Part shown: piece by piece, positions 7,585 to 15,195 of the stretch | Position numbering within the stretch: position 1 is the first letter of the stretch | Layout of the letters: each line of letters starts with the position of its first letter | Source of the DNA: MADRE2 sp964397015 | GTDB lineage: Bacteria > Desulfobacterota > Desulfobacteria > Desulfobacterales > Desulfobacteraceae | Assembly (NCBI GenBank): GCA_964397015.1 | Contig: CAYNHL010000089.1 | Location: 1 to 15,472 of the forward strand | Length of the DNA stretch: 15,472 nt | Reading direction: 5' to 3' | Program-made: the position numbers and the translations under genes | The notes under the pieces: generated by a model | The model's database searches: none | What the model saw: the letters and a program-made list of their open reading frames with translations, nothing else | Told to the model about the DNA's origin: nothing

Positions 7585-8935
7585 CAAACTCCCAACGGTT
7601 AACACTGGCCTCAGCGCCTATCAGATCAGGATCATTGCCAAATATATCACGCAGTTCGATAATCAGTTCACGTGCTTTAGTGTATTCATCATTGTCAATA
7701 TACTGATCAATCTGTTTGAGGCCCTGTTTTAATTCCTTATTCCGATCTGAACCGCCCATGATATGGCATAGAATCCAGCCACTGCTGCGGCCCAGAGATT
7801 CCGGTTCAATCCTGACTTTTCCACCTTCTTCAAGAATGACCACATGACCAGGAGGCGTTTCCCCAATGGTTTGGGGAGAATGGGTTGTAGCAATAAACTG
7901 GAGACTGGGAAACACCAGCGGCAGATCCGTTACAATTTTACGTTGCCACTGAGGATGCAAATGAAGATCGATTTCATCAATAAGAACAATACCCCGCCCA
8001 TTTTTTACCGGATCGTCGTCTTTGTCATTCAGCAAAATCAGACGCCGGGCAATATCAAAACACATCGCAATGATGGAGCGCTCCCCGTCGGAGAGTTGCC
8101 GTACCCTCAGTGCCTGTTGCTTTGTGGAATCAACAAAATGTCCTTTTTCATCAAGAATCGTCGTATCCACTGTTTTGTCGACCCATAAATCCAGCGCTTC
8201 TTTTGCTCTCTCGGCATCACGTTCCAAACGCCAGTTGGAAAACTGGGGGCAAAGCTTATGCAATGCCTGTTGAATCAACTCGAGCTGTTTGGCACTGCTG
8301 CTGTCAGGGGCTTCACCTGCAATCGCCTCTTTGCTTTCCCACCATTCCACCACATCTTTTATGTTAAAGCCCCGCTTACTACTGAAAGCGCCCACATAGG
8401 CCGGGTGAACTTTTTTTAGCTTTTTTCCCTTTTCATAGGTCGGGTGGGAACGTTCTACGGAAAACAGCAAAAGCAACGGCAGGGAATCGAGTTTAGCTGA
8501 CGCCGGTTTACCATCCGAACTGTTTACAAGCTCTGTTCCTTCTTTCACCGCTTCGGTTGCCGAACGAAAGGTTGCCACATCTTCACCCGAGCGGAATGTC
8601 TTTTCTTCCCGTGCATGGATGACTCTGTCAACCTTGCTTCGATGCTTGATGCAATTAAGTTGCAGCGCATTGTTTTGTGCTGTTTCAAACAGCAACCGTG
8701 CATCCAGTATATTTTGACCATGGCTGATATCATCCAGCTCAAACCCGTCCGGTGTCGGTGCAATACTTTTGGTCATGCTCCCCAACACCTGGGACATCAG
8801 GATACTCAGAGATTCCAGCACGGTGGACTTGCCCGCACCGTTTACCCCGACAATCAGATTCATGCCGGATTTGAATGGAATCGAGGTATTGGTCAGCCCC
8901 CGGCAATTTGTTAGCTTGAGTTCCTTAACTTGCAT
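7562..8935 (-). CDS. PtuA-like ABC/SMC-type AAA ATPase
   Basis: 457 residues with the OLD/ABC-type ATPase layout. Visible in order: the N-terminal QVKELKLTNCRGL strand, Walker A GVNGAGKST (30-38), a long middle segment (about 60-270), the ABC signature LSDGERS (281-287), Walker B IVLIDEIDLHLHP (316-328) and the H-loop ATTHSP (349-354). There is no C-terminal TOPRIM nuclease as in OLD proteins. The C-terminus instead ends in a ~70-residue helical tail with DPDLIGAEASVNRWEF, typical of PtuA-type ATPases paired with an HNH nuclease. The start ATG 8935 overlaps the hsdS end by 11 bp and the stop overlaps the HNH gene. In Septu the ATPase holds the nuclease inactive and releases it on phage cues, perhaps on a fall in nucleotides. 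That role here is by family analogy. Confidence 0.9.
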   Translation of the reverse strand: MQVKELKLTNCRGLTNTSIPFKSGMNLIVGVNGAGKSTVLESLSILMSQVLGSMTKSIAPTPDGFELDDISHGQNILDARLLFETAQNNALQLNCIKHRSKVDRVIHAREEKTFRSGEDVATFRSATEAVKEGTELVNSSDGKPASAKLDSLPLLLLFSVERSHPTYEKGKKLKKVHPAYVGAFSSKRGFNIKDVVEWWESKEAIAGEAPDSSSAKQLELIQQALHKLCPQFSNWRLERDAERAKEALDLWVDKTVDTTILDEKGHFVDSTKQQALRVRQLSDGERSIIAMCFDIARRLILLNDKDDDPVKNGRGIVLIDEIDLHLHPQWQRKIVTDLPLVFPSLQFIATTHSPQTIGETPPGHVVILEEGGKVRIEPESLGRSSGWILCHIMGGSDRNKELKQGLKQIDQYIDNDEYTKARELIIELRDIFGNDPDLIGAEASVNRWEFDDDEENS

Positions 8936-10202
8936 TCAGTACCTCCTCGCCCAGCTTTCCTGTGACGGCAGCTGAAATCAAAGCCGTGCGGCGTTCCTGT
9001 AGAAGGGTGATGGTTTTTTCCGTGATTGATTTGAGTTCTTTAAACCGTTTAAGCTGCTTGTTAATTTCAACGACAATTTCTTTCTGTTCTGAAAGTGGCG
9101 GAACAGGCTGACAGGCTTCATATAATCCTTCTGGATAGAGACGAAGACGTGATGACCAAACCCCCTTTGAATATCGGGTTATTTCACATACAAAATCAGG
9201 GGTACGAACAAGTAAATCAATATAATCAGAATCAATTCCAGAAACAGGTCGATAAACATTATAGGCAGGACTTATAATGCCATCAATCGGAGAAACACCC
9301 ATGGCACCCATCCATGCCCAAAGGGTATTTATGACCAAATCGCCAGCCTTACATTTTTTGTATCCCTCAAGACTTTCAGCCATAAACATATTTACATCTT
9401 TTTCTGATCGAAGCGTCACTCCGGTCAGATGAGAAACAGACAATAAATCCTCTTCGCCTGTCTCGGAACGTTCATCAATTTCAGGGAGCAACCACTTTGT
9501 CCGTTCTATTTCCCAATGCGCTGGAATCATACCAAGCCAGGGAATACCGGAATCTTTGAACGGGACGTCGGGATTCAGACCACGGATGACGGCGCGGGCG
9601 ATGAGGGCCCGTTTTTTTTCATCCAGCAGCTTGAGCAGCTGTTGTTTTGCCCCGATCAACTGATCTATTTCCGTTGTTTTTCGATCCAGATAATTGGATG
9701 TTTTGGTTTGAACTGAGAAAGGAGGTACTGGGACAGGTAAGTTTGCATACTTTTCACCGTTTACATTACCAATAGTAGATTCGATAGAAGATTCAAAAAG
9801 CCATTCCTTGAATGCTGTCGTTTTGGTTAGGTAAAAAAAATACCATGGATAGTAATCCTCTTTTAAAACGAAACGGACTAAGTAACCAGCATAGGAATAG
9901 TCTCCTATGCTTGATCCATGTACATAGCACCTGCCAACTGTACCACTACGGGATATTAATATATCTCCTTTAGAGAGAAGGTATCCTTTTGCCTTTTCTT
10001 CAGGAAGATAGACCGGGTCATTATTTAGCGTTCCGTCCTCTGCAATATCAGTAGTTCGCAAAAAACGAACACCAGTTTCAGAATATGAATCGGCTTGTTC
10101 ATTTAAACCATATAGTGCAGATTGTTTACAAAGATATTTGAGAGGCACAATTTCCCATTCGCGTGGTATTGTCCAATAACGAGTTTCCTTGAAGATACTC
10201 AT
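8925..10202 (-). CDS. hsdS: Type I restriction system specificity subunit HsdS
   Basis: 425 residues, the standard HsdS size. The protein is an internal duplication. Two target recognition domains each open with a Trp-Glu motif (IPREWEIVPLKYL near 13; IPAHWEIERTKWL near 226). Each is followed by a conserved coiled-coil helix (IDQLIGAKQQLLKLLDEKK; ITEKTITLLQERRTALISAA). A central FKDSGIPWLG linker precedes the second domain. The two domains read the two halves of a bipartite DNA target and the helices set their spacing. The domain sequences differ from each other, so an asymmetric target is expected; it cannot be read from sequence alone. ATG 10200-10202 overlaps the hsdM stop in an ATGA, so translation is coupled. 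Both domains look complete. Confidence 0.96.
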   Translation of the reverse strand: MSIFKETRYWTIPREWEIVPLKYLCKQSALYGLNEQADSYSETGVRFLRTTDIAEDGTLNNDPVYLPEEKAKGYLLSKGDILISRSGTVGRCYVHGSSIGDYSYAGYLVRFVLKEDYYPWYFFYLTKTTAFKEWLFESSIESTIGNVNGEKYANLPVPVPPFSVQTKTSNYLDRKTTEIDQLIGAKQQLLKLLDEKKRALIARAVIRGLNPDVPFKDSGIPWLGMIPAHWEIERTKWLLPEIDERSETGEEDLLSVSHLTGVTLRSEKDVNMFMAESLEGYKKCKAGDLVINTLWAWMGAMGVSPIDGIISPAYNVYRPVSGIDSDYIDLLVRTPDFVCEITRYSKGVWSSRLRLYPEGLYEACQPVPPLSEQKEIVVEINKQLKRFKELKSITEKTITLLQERRTALISAAVTGKLGEEVLNAS

Positions 10203-12196
10203 ATCGTTGTCACCTCTTTGAGCAGTCTCAAAAACTCCTCTTCAGCAGCCTTGATATCAGCATCGATTTCCTCAAGTGGCCGTAATTCGGTGAACTTGTA
10301 AAAGTACCTGTTAAAATTGATTTCATACCCGATTTTCGTTTTGTCTTCATCGATCCAGGCATCCGGCACATGGGAAAGGACTTCCTGCTGGAAATACGCT
10401 TCAATGGATTCCTTCAGCGGCACGTTTTCAAAGTCGCGCAGTTTGGGATCAGGCTCGTAGTCTATTTTGCCCTTGCTTTTCTTTTTAATCACCGGTTCGG
10501 CGGTTTCATCCACTTGCGTGAAGATAGACCGGAATGTTTTGACCTGGGAAGCCTTCCATTTGCTGTCCCGTTTTTTCAGCAACTTTTGCACCGCTTTCCA
10601 GGTCGCATTCCAGTCGTTGGATGGTTCCCGCCCGAAGTCCTTGTCAATGGCCTGCACATCGTGCAGCAGCTCAGGACAGTATTCAAGAAACTGCTCTTTT
10701 TGTTCAAGGCTCATCTGATAGGTCAGCCGCAAAGGCCGCTCAACCGTGATGCGGGCAAAGCCGAAATCGGCGTTGTCAAAAATTTTGCTGGTATCAGATT
10801 CGGCAAACCGGCCATACTCACGAACGATTTCTTGGATATGGGTTTCATTGAACTGACGGCGTTTGTCACCCAGACTGCGGCGCAGGGGTTCCCATTTGTC
10901 ACGGGCATCGATCAGCTGAATTTTGCCTTTCCTCTGTTTCGTTTTCCGGTTGGTCACCACCCACACATAGGTACCGATGCCGGTATTGTAAAACATCTGT
11001 TCGGGCATGGCCACAATCGCTTCCAGCCAGTCGTTTTCAATGATCCATTTGCGGATATTGCTTTCCCCTGATCCTGCCCCGCCGGTAAAAAGCGGCGAAC
11101 CGTTAAAGACAATGGCCAGCCGGGAACCGTCGTGGTCGCCATCCACCGGTTCAAACTTGCTGATCATATGCTGAAGAAAAAGCAGCGCCCCGTCGTTCAC
11201 ACGTGGCGTTCCAGCGCCGAAGCGGCCGTTAAATCCCTCTTTTTCCGATTCGCGCTTCACCTCTTTGGACTGCCTTTTCCAGTCCACCCCAAAGGGCGGA
11301 TTGGCACAGAAATAATCAAAGGTCGCTTTTCTATCGGAGTTGGTTTCATCATATTTAAACTGATCATCCAGCAGAGTATCACCGAAACGGATGGTTGACT
11401 GGCTGGACTCTTTGGGGTCTTCCTTCATCAAAAGGTCGGAGGCTGCCACCGCAAAGGAGCGCGGATTAAAATCCTGCCCGTAAACATAAAGCTTGGCTTT
11501 GGCTTCATGCTCCAGCAGATAATTGCGCGCTTCCGACAGCATGCCGCCGGTGCCGCAGGTGGGGTCAAGCATTTTGCGCACGGTTCCAGGTTTTGAAAGC
11601 ATCTTGTCATCATGGATAAAAAGCAGATTGACCATAAGACGAATCACTTCCCGCGGGGTAAAGTGGTCCCCTGCGGTTTCATTGGCCTGCTCATTGAACC
11701 GCCGGATCAGATCTTCAAACAACAGCCCCATTTCAATGTTGCCCACTTCATTGGGATGCAAATCCACATCGCAAAACCGGGAAACCACCAGAAACAAAAT
11801 GTCATGCTCACGCATCCGTTCGATTTCCGCCGTAAAATCAAACCGCTCGAAAATTTTGCGTACATTTTCAGAAAAGCCCTGAATATAGGAGGTCAGATGC
11901 AAATGAATATGTTCCGGATCCCCTTTGAGCTTTTCAAAATTCAACGGTGAATGATTGTGGAAACGCTGACCGGATGCTTTGTTCAGTATGGTGTCAAGCG
12001 CTTCACCTTCAAGTTTATCTTTATACTGCCCGTACTTCTTCAGCACGGCATCCTTGGTGCCGTTCAAAACACAGTCAAAACGACGTAACACAACCAGCGG
12101 CAGCATCACCCGTTCATATTGCGGCGGACGATACGGCCCGCGCAGCAGATCGGCAATGGACCAGATAAAATTGGACAACTCGTGACTCTTGCTCAT
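10199..12196 (-). CDS. hsdM: Type I restriction system DNA methyltransferase subunit HsdM
   Basis: 665 residues from ATG 12196. An earlier in-frame ATG at 12235 would add 13 unlikely residues and overlap the regulator more. The chosen start has CGGGAG upstream and forms an ATGA with the regulator stop. The N-terminal HsdM helical domain (ELSNFIWSIADLLRGPYRPP) is followed by GDHFTPREV (177-185), the AdoMet motif DPTCGTGGML (211-220) and the N6-adenine catalytic motif NPPF (299-302). The C-terminal ~200 residues include a long charged extension (KKKSKGKIDYEPDP to the helical end) used for contacts with HsdS and HsdR. It transfers methyl groups from AdoMet to adenines in the HsdS target and also forms the core of the restriction complex. 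Confidence 0.97.
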   Translation of the reverse strand: MSKSHELSNFIWSIADLLRGPYRPPQYERVMLPLVVLRRFDCVLNGTKDAVLKKYGQYKDKLEGEALDTILNKASGQRFHNHSPLNFEKLKGDPEHIHLHLTSYIQGFSENVRKIFERFDFTAEIERMREHDILFLVVSRFCDVDLHPNEVGNIEMGLLFEDLIRRFNEQANETAGDHFTPREVIRLMVNLLFIHDDKMLSKPGTVRKMLDPTCGTGGMLSEARNYLLEHEAKAKLYVYGQDFNPRSFAVAASDLLMKEDPKESSQSTIRFGDTLLDDQFKYDETNSDRKATFDYFCANPPFGVDWKRQSKEVKRESEKEGFNGRFGAGTPRVNDGALLFLQHMISKFEPVDGDHDGSRLAIVFNGSPLFTGGAGSGESNIRKWIIENDWLEAIVAMPEQMFYNTGIGTYVWVVTNRKTKQRKGKIQLIDARDKWEPLRRSLGDKRRQFNETHIQEIVREYGRFAESDTSKIFDNADFGFARITVERPLRLTYQMSLEQKEQFLEYCPELLHDVQAIDKDFGREPSNDWNATWKAVQKLLKKRDSKWKASQVKTFRSIFTQVDETAEPVIKKKSKGKIDYEPDPKLRDFENVPLKESIEAYFQQEVLSHVPDAWIDEDKTKIGYEINFNRYFYKFTELRPLEEIDADIKAAEEEFLRLLKEVTTI

Positions 12197-12402
12197 AGCT
12201 CCACTCCCGGAATAATCAGATTTTTCTCTCTGCAAAATGCTTTAAACAGGGTAAGCGCCATCTTTGAAGGCGTTGTTTTGCCATTTTCCCAACGATTCAC
12301 CGTGGCAAAGCTAACACCCAGTGCATGAGCGAACTCTTCCTGACTGAGATTCAGCCCAGCACGAACCGCTTTTACCTGTTCTGAAAATTGTTTTATGCCC
12401 AT
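12193..12402 (-). CDS. XRE-family helix-turn-helix regulator heading the hsd operon
   Basis: 69 residues from ATG 12402; a 79-residue version would start at ATG 12432. The later start is preferred because GGTGAAGG precedes it, while the earlier one has no ribosome binding site. Almost the whole protein is one HTH_3 domain: LNLSQEEFAHALGVSFATVN and RWENGKTTPS give the recognition helix and the usual Asn-Gly turn. Its stop shares ATGA with the hsdM start. Small XRE proteins in this position often time or limit expression of the restriction genes, like C proteins of type II systems, but that is inference. It could also act elsewhere. Confidence 0.88.
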   Translation of the reverse strand: MGIKQFSEQVKAVRAGLNLSQEEFAHALGVSFATVNRWENGKTTPSKMALTLFKAFCREKNLIIPGVEL

Positions 12403-12428
12403 GGCCTTCACCCAGTAATTTATCAGGA

Positions 12429-12605
12429 TCATAAATAATATGGCAAACTATGACATGTGCTATAACCTTTGTGATTACATTTTTCAATACTCTCGGTATT
12501 TTTCACAAGGGCTTCGACACTTTCTTTAGAGGAGATGTATACCCCCCGTTGTTTCAAATTCTTTCTGAGGACTACTTCAACAGCTGAATCCCCAGGACGT
12601 TGAAT
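12429..12605 (-). pseudogene. Possible coding remnant upstream of the hsd regulator
   Basis: A 58-codon minus-strand frame without a start codon runs from the TGA at 12606-12608 to the TGA at 12429-12431, which overlaps the first ATG of the XRE frame. It reads RPGDSAVEVVLRKNLKQRGV and then YISSKESVEALVKNTESIEK. Composition and lack of stops look protein-like, yet I recognise no family. It may be the 3' end of a gene cut off by the nearby insertion sequence or by an older deletion. The evidence is weak, and it overlaps a promoter candidate. Confidence 0.25.
12447..12487 (-). promoter_or_regulatory. Candidate promoter and operator of the hsd operon
   Basis: On the minus strand TTGAAA (12487-12482) and TATAGC (12464-12459) are 17 bp apart, giving a transcript start about 50 nt before the XRE start codon. 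The -10 box overlaps an imperfect palindrome, CTATGACATGTGCTATA (12448-12464), a plausible site for the XRE protein to repress its own operon. A second, weaker pair, TTGCCA (12446-12441) and ATAAAT (12423-12418), would leave almost no leader. Confidence 0.35.
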
Positions 12606-12629
12606 TCAGAAGCCCAGACTATTATAATA

Positions 12630-12666
12630 ACTCAAGTTTCGCACCCCTTCGGGGTGATTTTTGAGT
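12630..12666. terminator. Two-tier hairpin between insertion sequence and hsd operon
   Basis: An inner 6-bp GC stem, CACCCC (12642-12647) and GGGGTG (12651-12656), is nested in an outer 6-bp stem, ACTCAA (12630-12635) and TTGAGT (12661-12666). On the plus strand the inner stem is followed by ATTTTT; on the minus strand the outer stem is followed by an AT-rich TATTATAAT tract. It is best read as a bidirectional terminator, and it would stop transposase transcripts from running into the hsd operon. Confidence 0.5.
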
Positions 12667-12709
12667 GAAAATATCTGAAAATTTGTATTCATTCACGGGG
12701 TAATTGAGG

Positions 12710-12756
12710 TGCTGTAACTGGTTGAAATTTAAGCTATTGCAGCAAATAACGGTTGG
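12710..12756 (+). repeat. Terminal inverted repeat, transposase 3' side
   Basis: 47 bp that match the reverse complement of 15395-15441 at 35 of 47 positions without gaps. The outermost five bases TGCTG and the innermost eight bases ACGGTTGG are identical, and GCAAAT in between is also shared. The transposase stop codon lies 16 bp inside. Similarity stops abruptly on both sides, which places the IS edge near 12710. Confidence 0.8.
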
Positions 12757-12771
12757 CATTGATCTTGCTGA

Positions 12772-13932
12772 TTATGCTGCCAAAAGCAATGCCAGCTTCT
12801 CCGGCAAATCGGGTTGTTGAATTAATTTTTTCATTTCAGGCCTTATCTTCTCGCATGCTTTTTGTTCCATCTTCAATTTTTCGGTGACCATGCAACTGTC
12901 AATTTTTTTAAAGCGTTCTTCCAGGGTATCGTTCCCATCAAGAATTATCTGCATATAGTCTGAGTTGTCGAGATTCTTGACGAGCGGTGTATCGGCAAGC
13001 ATGGATTTGATGCGTTTATTCAACGATAGTGTACCACTTCTTTTTCGGTTTCGACGTTTCAGGTCCCGGAAAAAACGTTCCAGAATGTTATTGGTTCGTT
13101 GAGGCTGGATTGTAATGTGCCCGGTTGAGGAACTTACCGTGATGGGATCAGCAAAAAGTTTTTTCCAGTACATATCAATCTGAGCAATCATCTTTGTATA
13201 CTGCTCTGTTTGAGATTGTTTTTGTCCTTTCATTACCTCATCACGGAATCGTTTAACTTTTTCTTCAATACTTTTGATGTCTGTGTCTTCCCCATCATCG
13301 TTGAGCCCCTTATTGTCCTGGGAAACGGTTATGGATAGAGCCTTACGGAGTTGTCTGAACGTTGCCATCTTTTTTTCAATCTGTTTTATGGAACTTGTCA
13401 ATTGCTGGTCATTCATGATCTTATTGAGGGGGCGCCAGAGATTGAAAAATCGTTTGTCAAAATGAGAATAGTCGGCGGCATCTACCAGACCATACAGAAT
13501 CTTCAGTCTCTGATAAAATACGACATGAGGACAGTCAAAAGGGAATCCATATCCTTCTAATTGCTCTGTTGTATCAAGGGTCCAATGGATCATGACATAT
13601 GACATAATAGCAGACATTTTGCCTGACGATGGTTGATCGATGGCTCCTGTACTAATACCTTCTAACAAATTTAGGGCAGTCTGCATATCGTCACCGATAA
13701 GGACCTCCAATGATTTGGCTTTTGTTCGAAGCAAGCCACGTATTTTATGCTTTTTCAAACGAGTCCTTATCTTCGCATATTCAGTCTCATACAAATCCTT
13801 GCCAATGTCCCGCAAGAAATGGAAATGGCAGATGAAATCTGGAATATCTGGAAACACTGCAGAAACCGCCGATAAAATGCCTTTGCCCATGTCATGCACC
13901 AAGGCGATCGGATCTCCGTATTGCGCCTTCAT
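12772..13932 (-). CDS. Transposase, third frame: catalytic core with second Asp and Glu
   Basis: 386 codons from ATG 13932. It carries the second Asp of the DDE triad, LVHDMGKGI (D14), the CHFHFLRDIGK segment (35-45) and the Glu in TNNILERFFR (E285), followed by a basic KRRNRKRSG stretch. The first catalytic Asp is missing here and is found in the preceding frame, so this product alone cannot be a transposase. Its ATG overlaps the stop of that frame (ATGA) but has no ribosome binding site. The reading frames join smoothly as FLKK-MKAQYGDPI after a -1 shift on the seven-A tract at 13932-13938. I therefore treat it as the C-terminal part of a frameshift product; coupled re-initiation is less likely. 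Predicted coiled segments lie at about 175-245. Confidence 0.85.
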   Translation of the reverse strand: MKAQYGDPIALVHDMGKGILSAVSAVFPDIPDFICHFHFLRDIGKDLYETEYAKIRTRLKKHKIRGLLRTKAKSLEVLIGDDMQTALNLLEGISTGAIDQPSSGKMSAIMSYVMIHWTLDTTEQLEGYGFPFDCPHVVFYQRLKILYGLVDAADYSHFDKRFFNLWRPLNKIMNDQQLTSSIKQIEKKMATFRQLRKALSITVSQDNKGLNDDGEDTDIKSIEEKVKRFRDEVMKGQKQSQTEQYTKMIAQIDMYWKKLFADPITVSSSTGHITIQPQRTNNILERFFRDLKRRNRKRSGTLSLNKRIKSMLADTPLVKNLDNSDYMQIILDGNDTLEERFKKIDSCMVTEKLKMEQKACEKIRPEMKKLIQQPDLPEKLALLLAA

Positions 13933-13940
13933 TTTTTTAA
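13901..13940 (-). promoter_or_regulatory. Second -1 frameshift signal: A_AAA_AAA plus stem-loop
   Basis: The mRNA reads TTA AAA AAA TGA in the second frame, so the heptamer A_AAA_AAA (13938-13932) sits immediately before the stop. A -1 slip leads straight into the third frame. A 6-bp stem, AAGGCG (13929-13924) with CGCCTT (13906-13901), follows within 2 nt, containing an inner CGG-AGAT-CCG hairpin. Slippery heptamer plus downstream stem is the classical layout of programmed frameshifting, although the spacer is short. Transcriptional slippage adding one A would give the same fusion. Confidence 0.6.
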
Positions 13941-14567
13941 AAATGGAATAATCCGGTCCGCCTTTTCCGAGGGGAGCTTGATCGTATCCAGAACGAGTTC
14001 AGCAATGCCATCCATTCCGGTGAAAATGTGTGGGCTATCGCCTTCACAGGTACCATCCAGGTGAAGGATATAGCCGCCTTTCAGTGACATGAACTGCTTT
14101 AACCGTTGACGGCTCTGTTGATGTGCTATGGCGAGATACGCAATAAATTTTTTCCCAAGAAAACCGATCTCGCGTTGAGAGATGAGTACATTTTTGTTGG
14201 CCAATTGTTCAATAATCTGTTGTTCACTGCAATTATGTAAAAAAAGATTGTAGCCCACAAATACCAGGACATCATATCCGAAGGTACACCGATAGGGGGT
14301 CAGGGAACTAAGTTCCCGGTTTTGGTATATCATATCATCAGAAGGATTTATCAAAATCGTTTCCTTGGCAGAGAATGCTCCAATAGCCAACGTGACAACC
14401 GTTTTTTCCCGGGTTTTGAGCACTTTCAAGTTTTTTCCCTGGCAGTCATCGCAATGCGGGGAAAAAGAAATAGTCGGTTTTTCTTGAAACAGGTTCCGTG
14501 TACACAGCCCTTGAGTGATCTGCTCAATATAACCGGCAAGGCATGTTACTGCTGTGTATCCGGAGTT
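13929..14567 (-). CDS. Transposase, second frame: zinc-ribbon-like part and first catalytic Asp
   Basis: 212 codons counted from the first frameshift junction. There is no ATG at its beginning; the only plausible independent start is TTG 14429, which has CAGGG 7 nt upstream. The reading before that TTG is protein-like: NSGYTAVTCLAGYIEQITQG, then SPHCDDCQGKNLKVLKTREK, with a CxxC that may bind zinc. This supports translation through frameshifting from the first frame. Residues 95-108 (FGYDVLVFVGYNLF) and the GGYILHLDGTCEG segment give the first catalytic Asp (D171). It ends at TGA 13929-13931, directly after an A7 tract. With one frameshift only, the product would be an inactive fusion of about 419 residues. 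Confidence 0.75.
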   Translation of the reverse strand, partial: NSGYTAVTCLAGYIEQITQGLCTRNLFQEKPTISFSPHCDDCQGKNLKVLKTREKTVVTLAIGAFSAKETILINPSDDMIYQNRELSSLTPYRCTFGYDVLVFVGYNLFLHNCSEQQIIEQLANKNVLISQREIGFLGKKFIAYLAIAHQQSRQRLKQFMSLKGGYILHLDGTCEGDSPHIFTGMDGIAELVLDTIKLPSEKADRIIPFLKK

Positions 14568-15187
14568 TTTTTTACCAGATCATGAAACTGTAAAAACCGT
14601 TCAATGATACCCGTATCAAATCGTTTGTCCCGTGGAGCTGCCTCAATTGAAAGCTGTTCCATGCCAATACCTGGATTCTTTATTAAATGCACGAGAATCG
14701 CCACAGCCTGGGAATCGGTTGGCCATTCAACTGTCAGCTGATAATCCATCGCTCTTTTCTGCTGCTGATAGTTGATGGGGGCCTCTGAAAAATAGATGAA
14801 TCGGCCATGGTGTTTTTCACGTTTAACACCAGTCGCACGTTTAATTTGTGAAAAATAGGAACTGTTTGAAGGGATCTCCAATAGTGTGGCAATTTCAACC
14901 GCACTGAGGCCTGCCGGGGACCGTCTGATAAGCTCAATGATGGTCTTTTTAAGATTACCATGCATTGAAAAAAGCACCGATTCATATCGCCATAATCCGT
15001 TGTCGTCGAAATCAGGAATTTGGGGTAACGTATAGTAACGACCGTTCTGGTTTATACTGGTGAAGGTTCTCCACTTTTTCAATCGCCTTCTCACGGTTAT
15101 AGCAGAACATTGGAGAAGGTGTATCAGTTGGTCAATGGTCATGATTTTTTGTTGCCGGAACTTTACGAGGACACTGTTGTCATTCAT
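14546..15187 (-). CDS. Transposase, first frame: winged-helix DNA-binding protein
   Basis: 213 residues from ATG 15187, chosen because AGGAG stands 8 nt upstream. A longer open frame to 15346 exists but runs through the palindrome and repeats and has a non-coding look. Two helix-turn-helix-like segments are visible: MTIDQLIHLLQCSAITVRRR at 16-35, and a winged helix at about 80-135 with GLSAVEIATLLEIPSNSSYF and a basic wing KREKHHGRFIYF. It ends in HDLVKKTPDTQQ at TAA 14546-14548. Six codons before the stop lies an A8 tract where a -1 shift joins it to the second frame. The short product could bind the IS ends or its own leader and restrain transposition, as the first frames of IS1 and IS3-type elements do. 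The fused product supplies the DNA-binding part of the transposase. Confidence 0.8.
   Translation of the reverse strand: MNDNSVLVKFRQQKIMTIDQLIHLLQCSAITVRRRLKKWRTFTSINQNGRYYTLPQIPDFDDNGLWRYESVLFSMHGNLKKTIIELIRRSPAGLSAVEIATLLEIPSNSSYFSQIKRATGVKREKHHGRFIYFSEAPINYQQQKRAMDYQLTVEWPTDSQAVAILVHLIKNPGIGMEQLSIEAAPRDKRFDTGIIERFLQFHDLVKKTPDTQQ
14564..14575 (-). promoter_or_regulatory. First -1 frameshift signal: A8 tract
   Basis: The mRNA reads GTA AAA AAA ACT in the first frame; the A8 run (14573-14566) contains A_AAA_AAA in the right phase. A -1 slip continues as AAC TCC GGA TAC into the second frame. The first-frame stop follows only six codons later. A CCGG pair 23 nt apart downstream could form a weak stem; no strong stimulator is seen. 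RNA polymerase slippage on eight A is an equal alternative. Confidence 0.55.
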
Positions 15188-15195
15188 TGTTTTTC

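Noticed and set aside
6877..8935. Retron of the Ec78 type
   Set aside because: Only the ATPase/HNH pair is present; no reverse transcriptase gene and no room for an msr/msd RNA, since the genes overlap.
10370..11071. 233-codon plus-strand open frame inside hsdM
   Set aside because: It is antisense to a clearly conserved methyltransferase region (motifs I and IV are encoded on the other strand) and has no ribosome binding site or recognisable domain; other plus-strand frames within hsdR and the ATPase are rejected for the same reason.
13930..13932. Independent initiation of the third transposase frame at the ATGA overlap
   Set aside because: No ribosome binding site precedes the ATG and the product would lack the first catalytic Asp; the frames join smoothly by a -1 slip instead. 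Coupled re-initiation is not strictly excluded.
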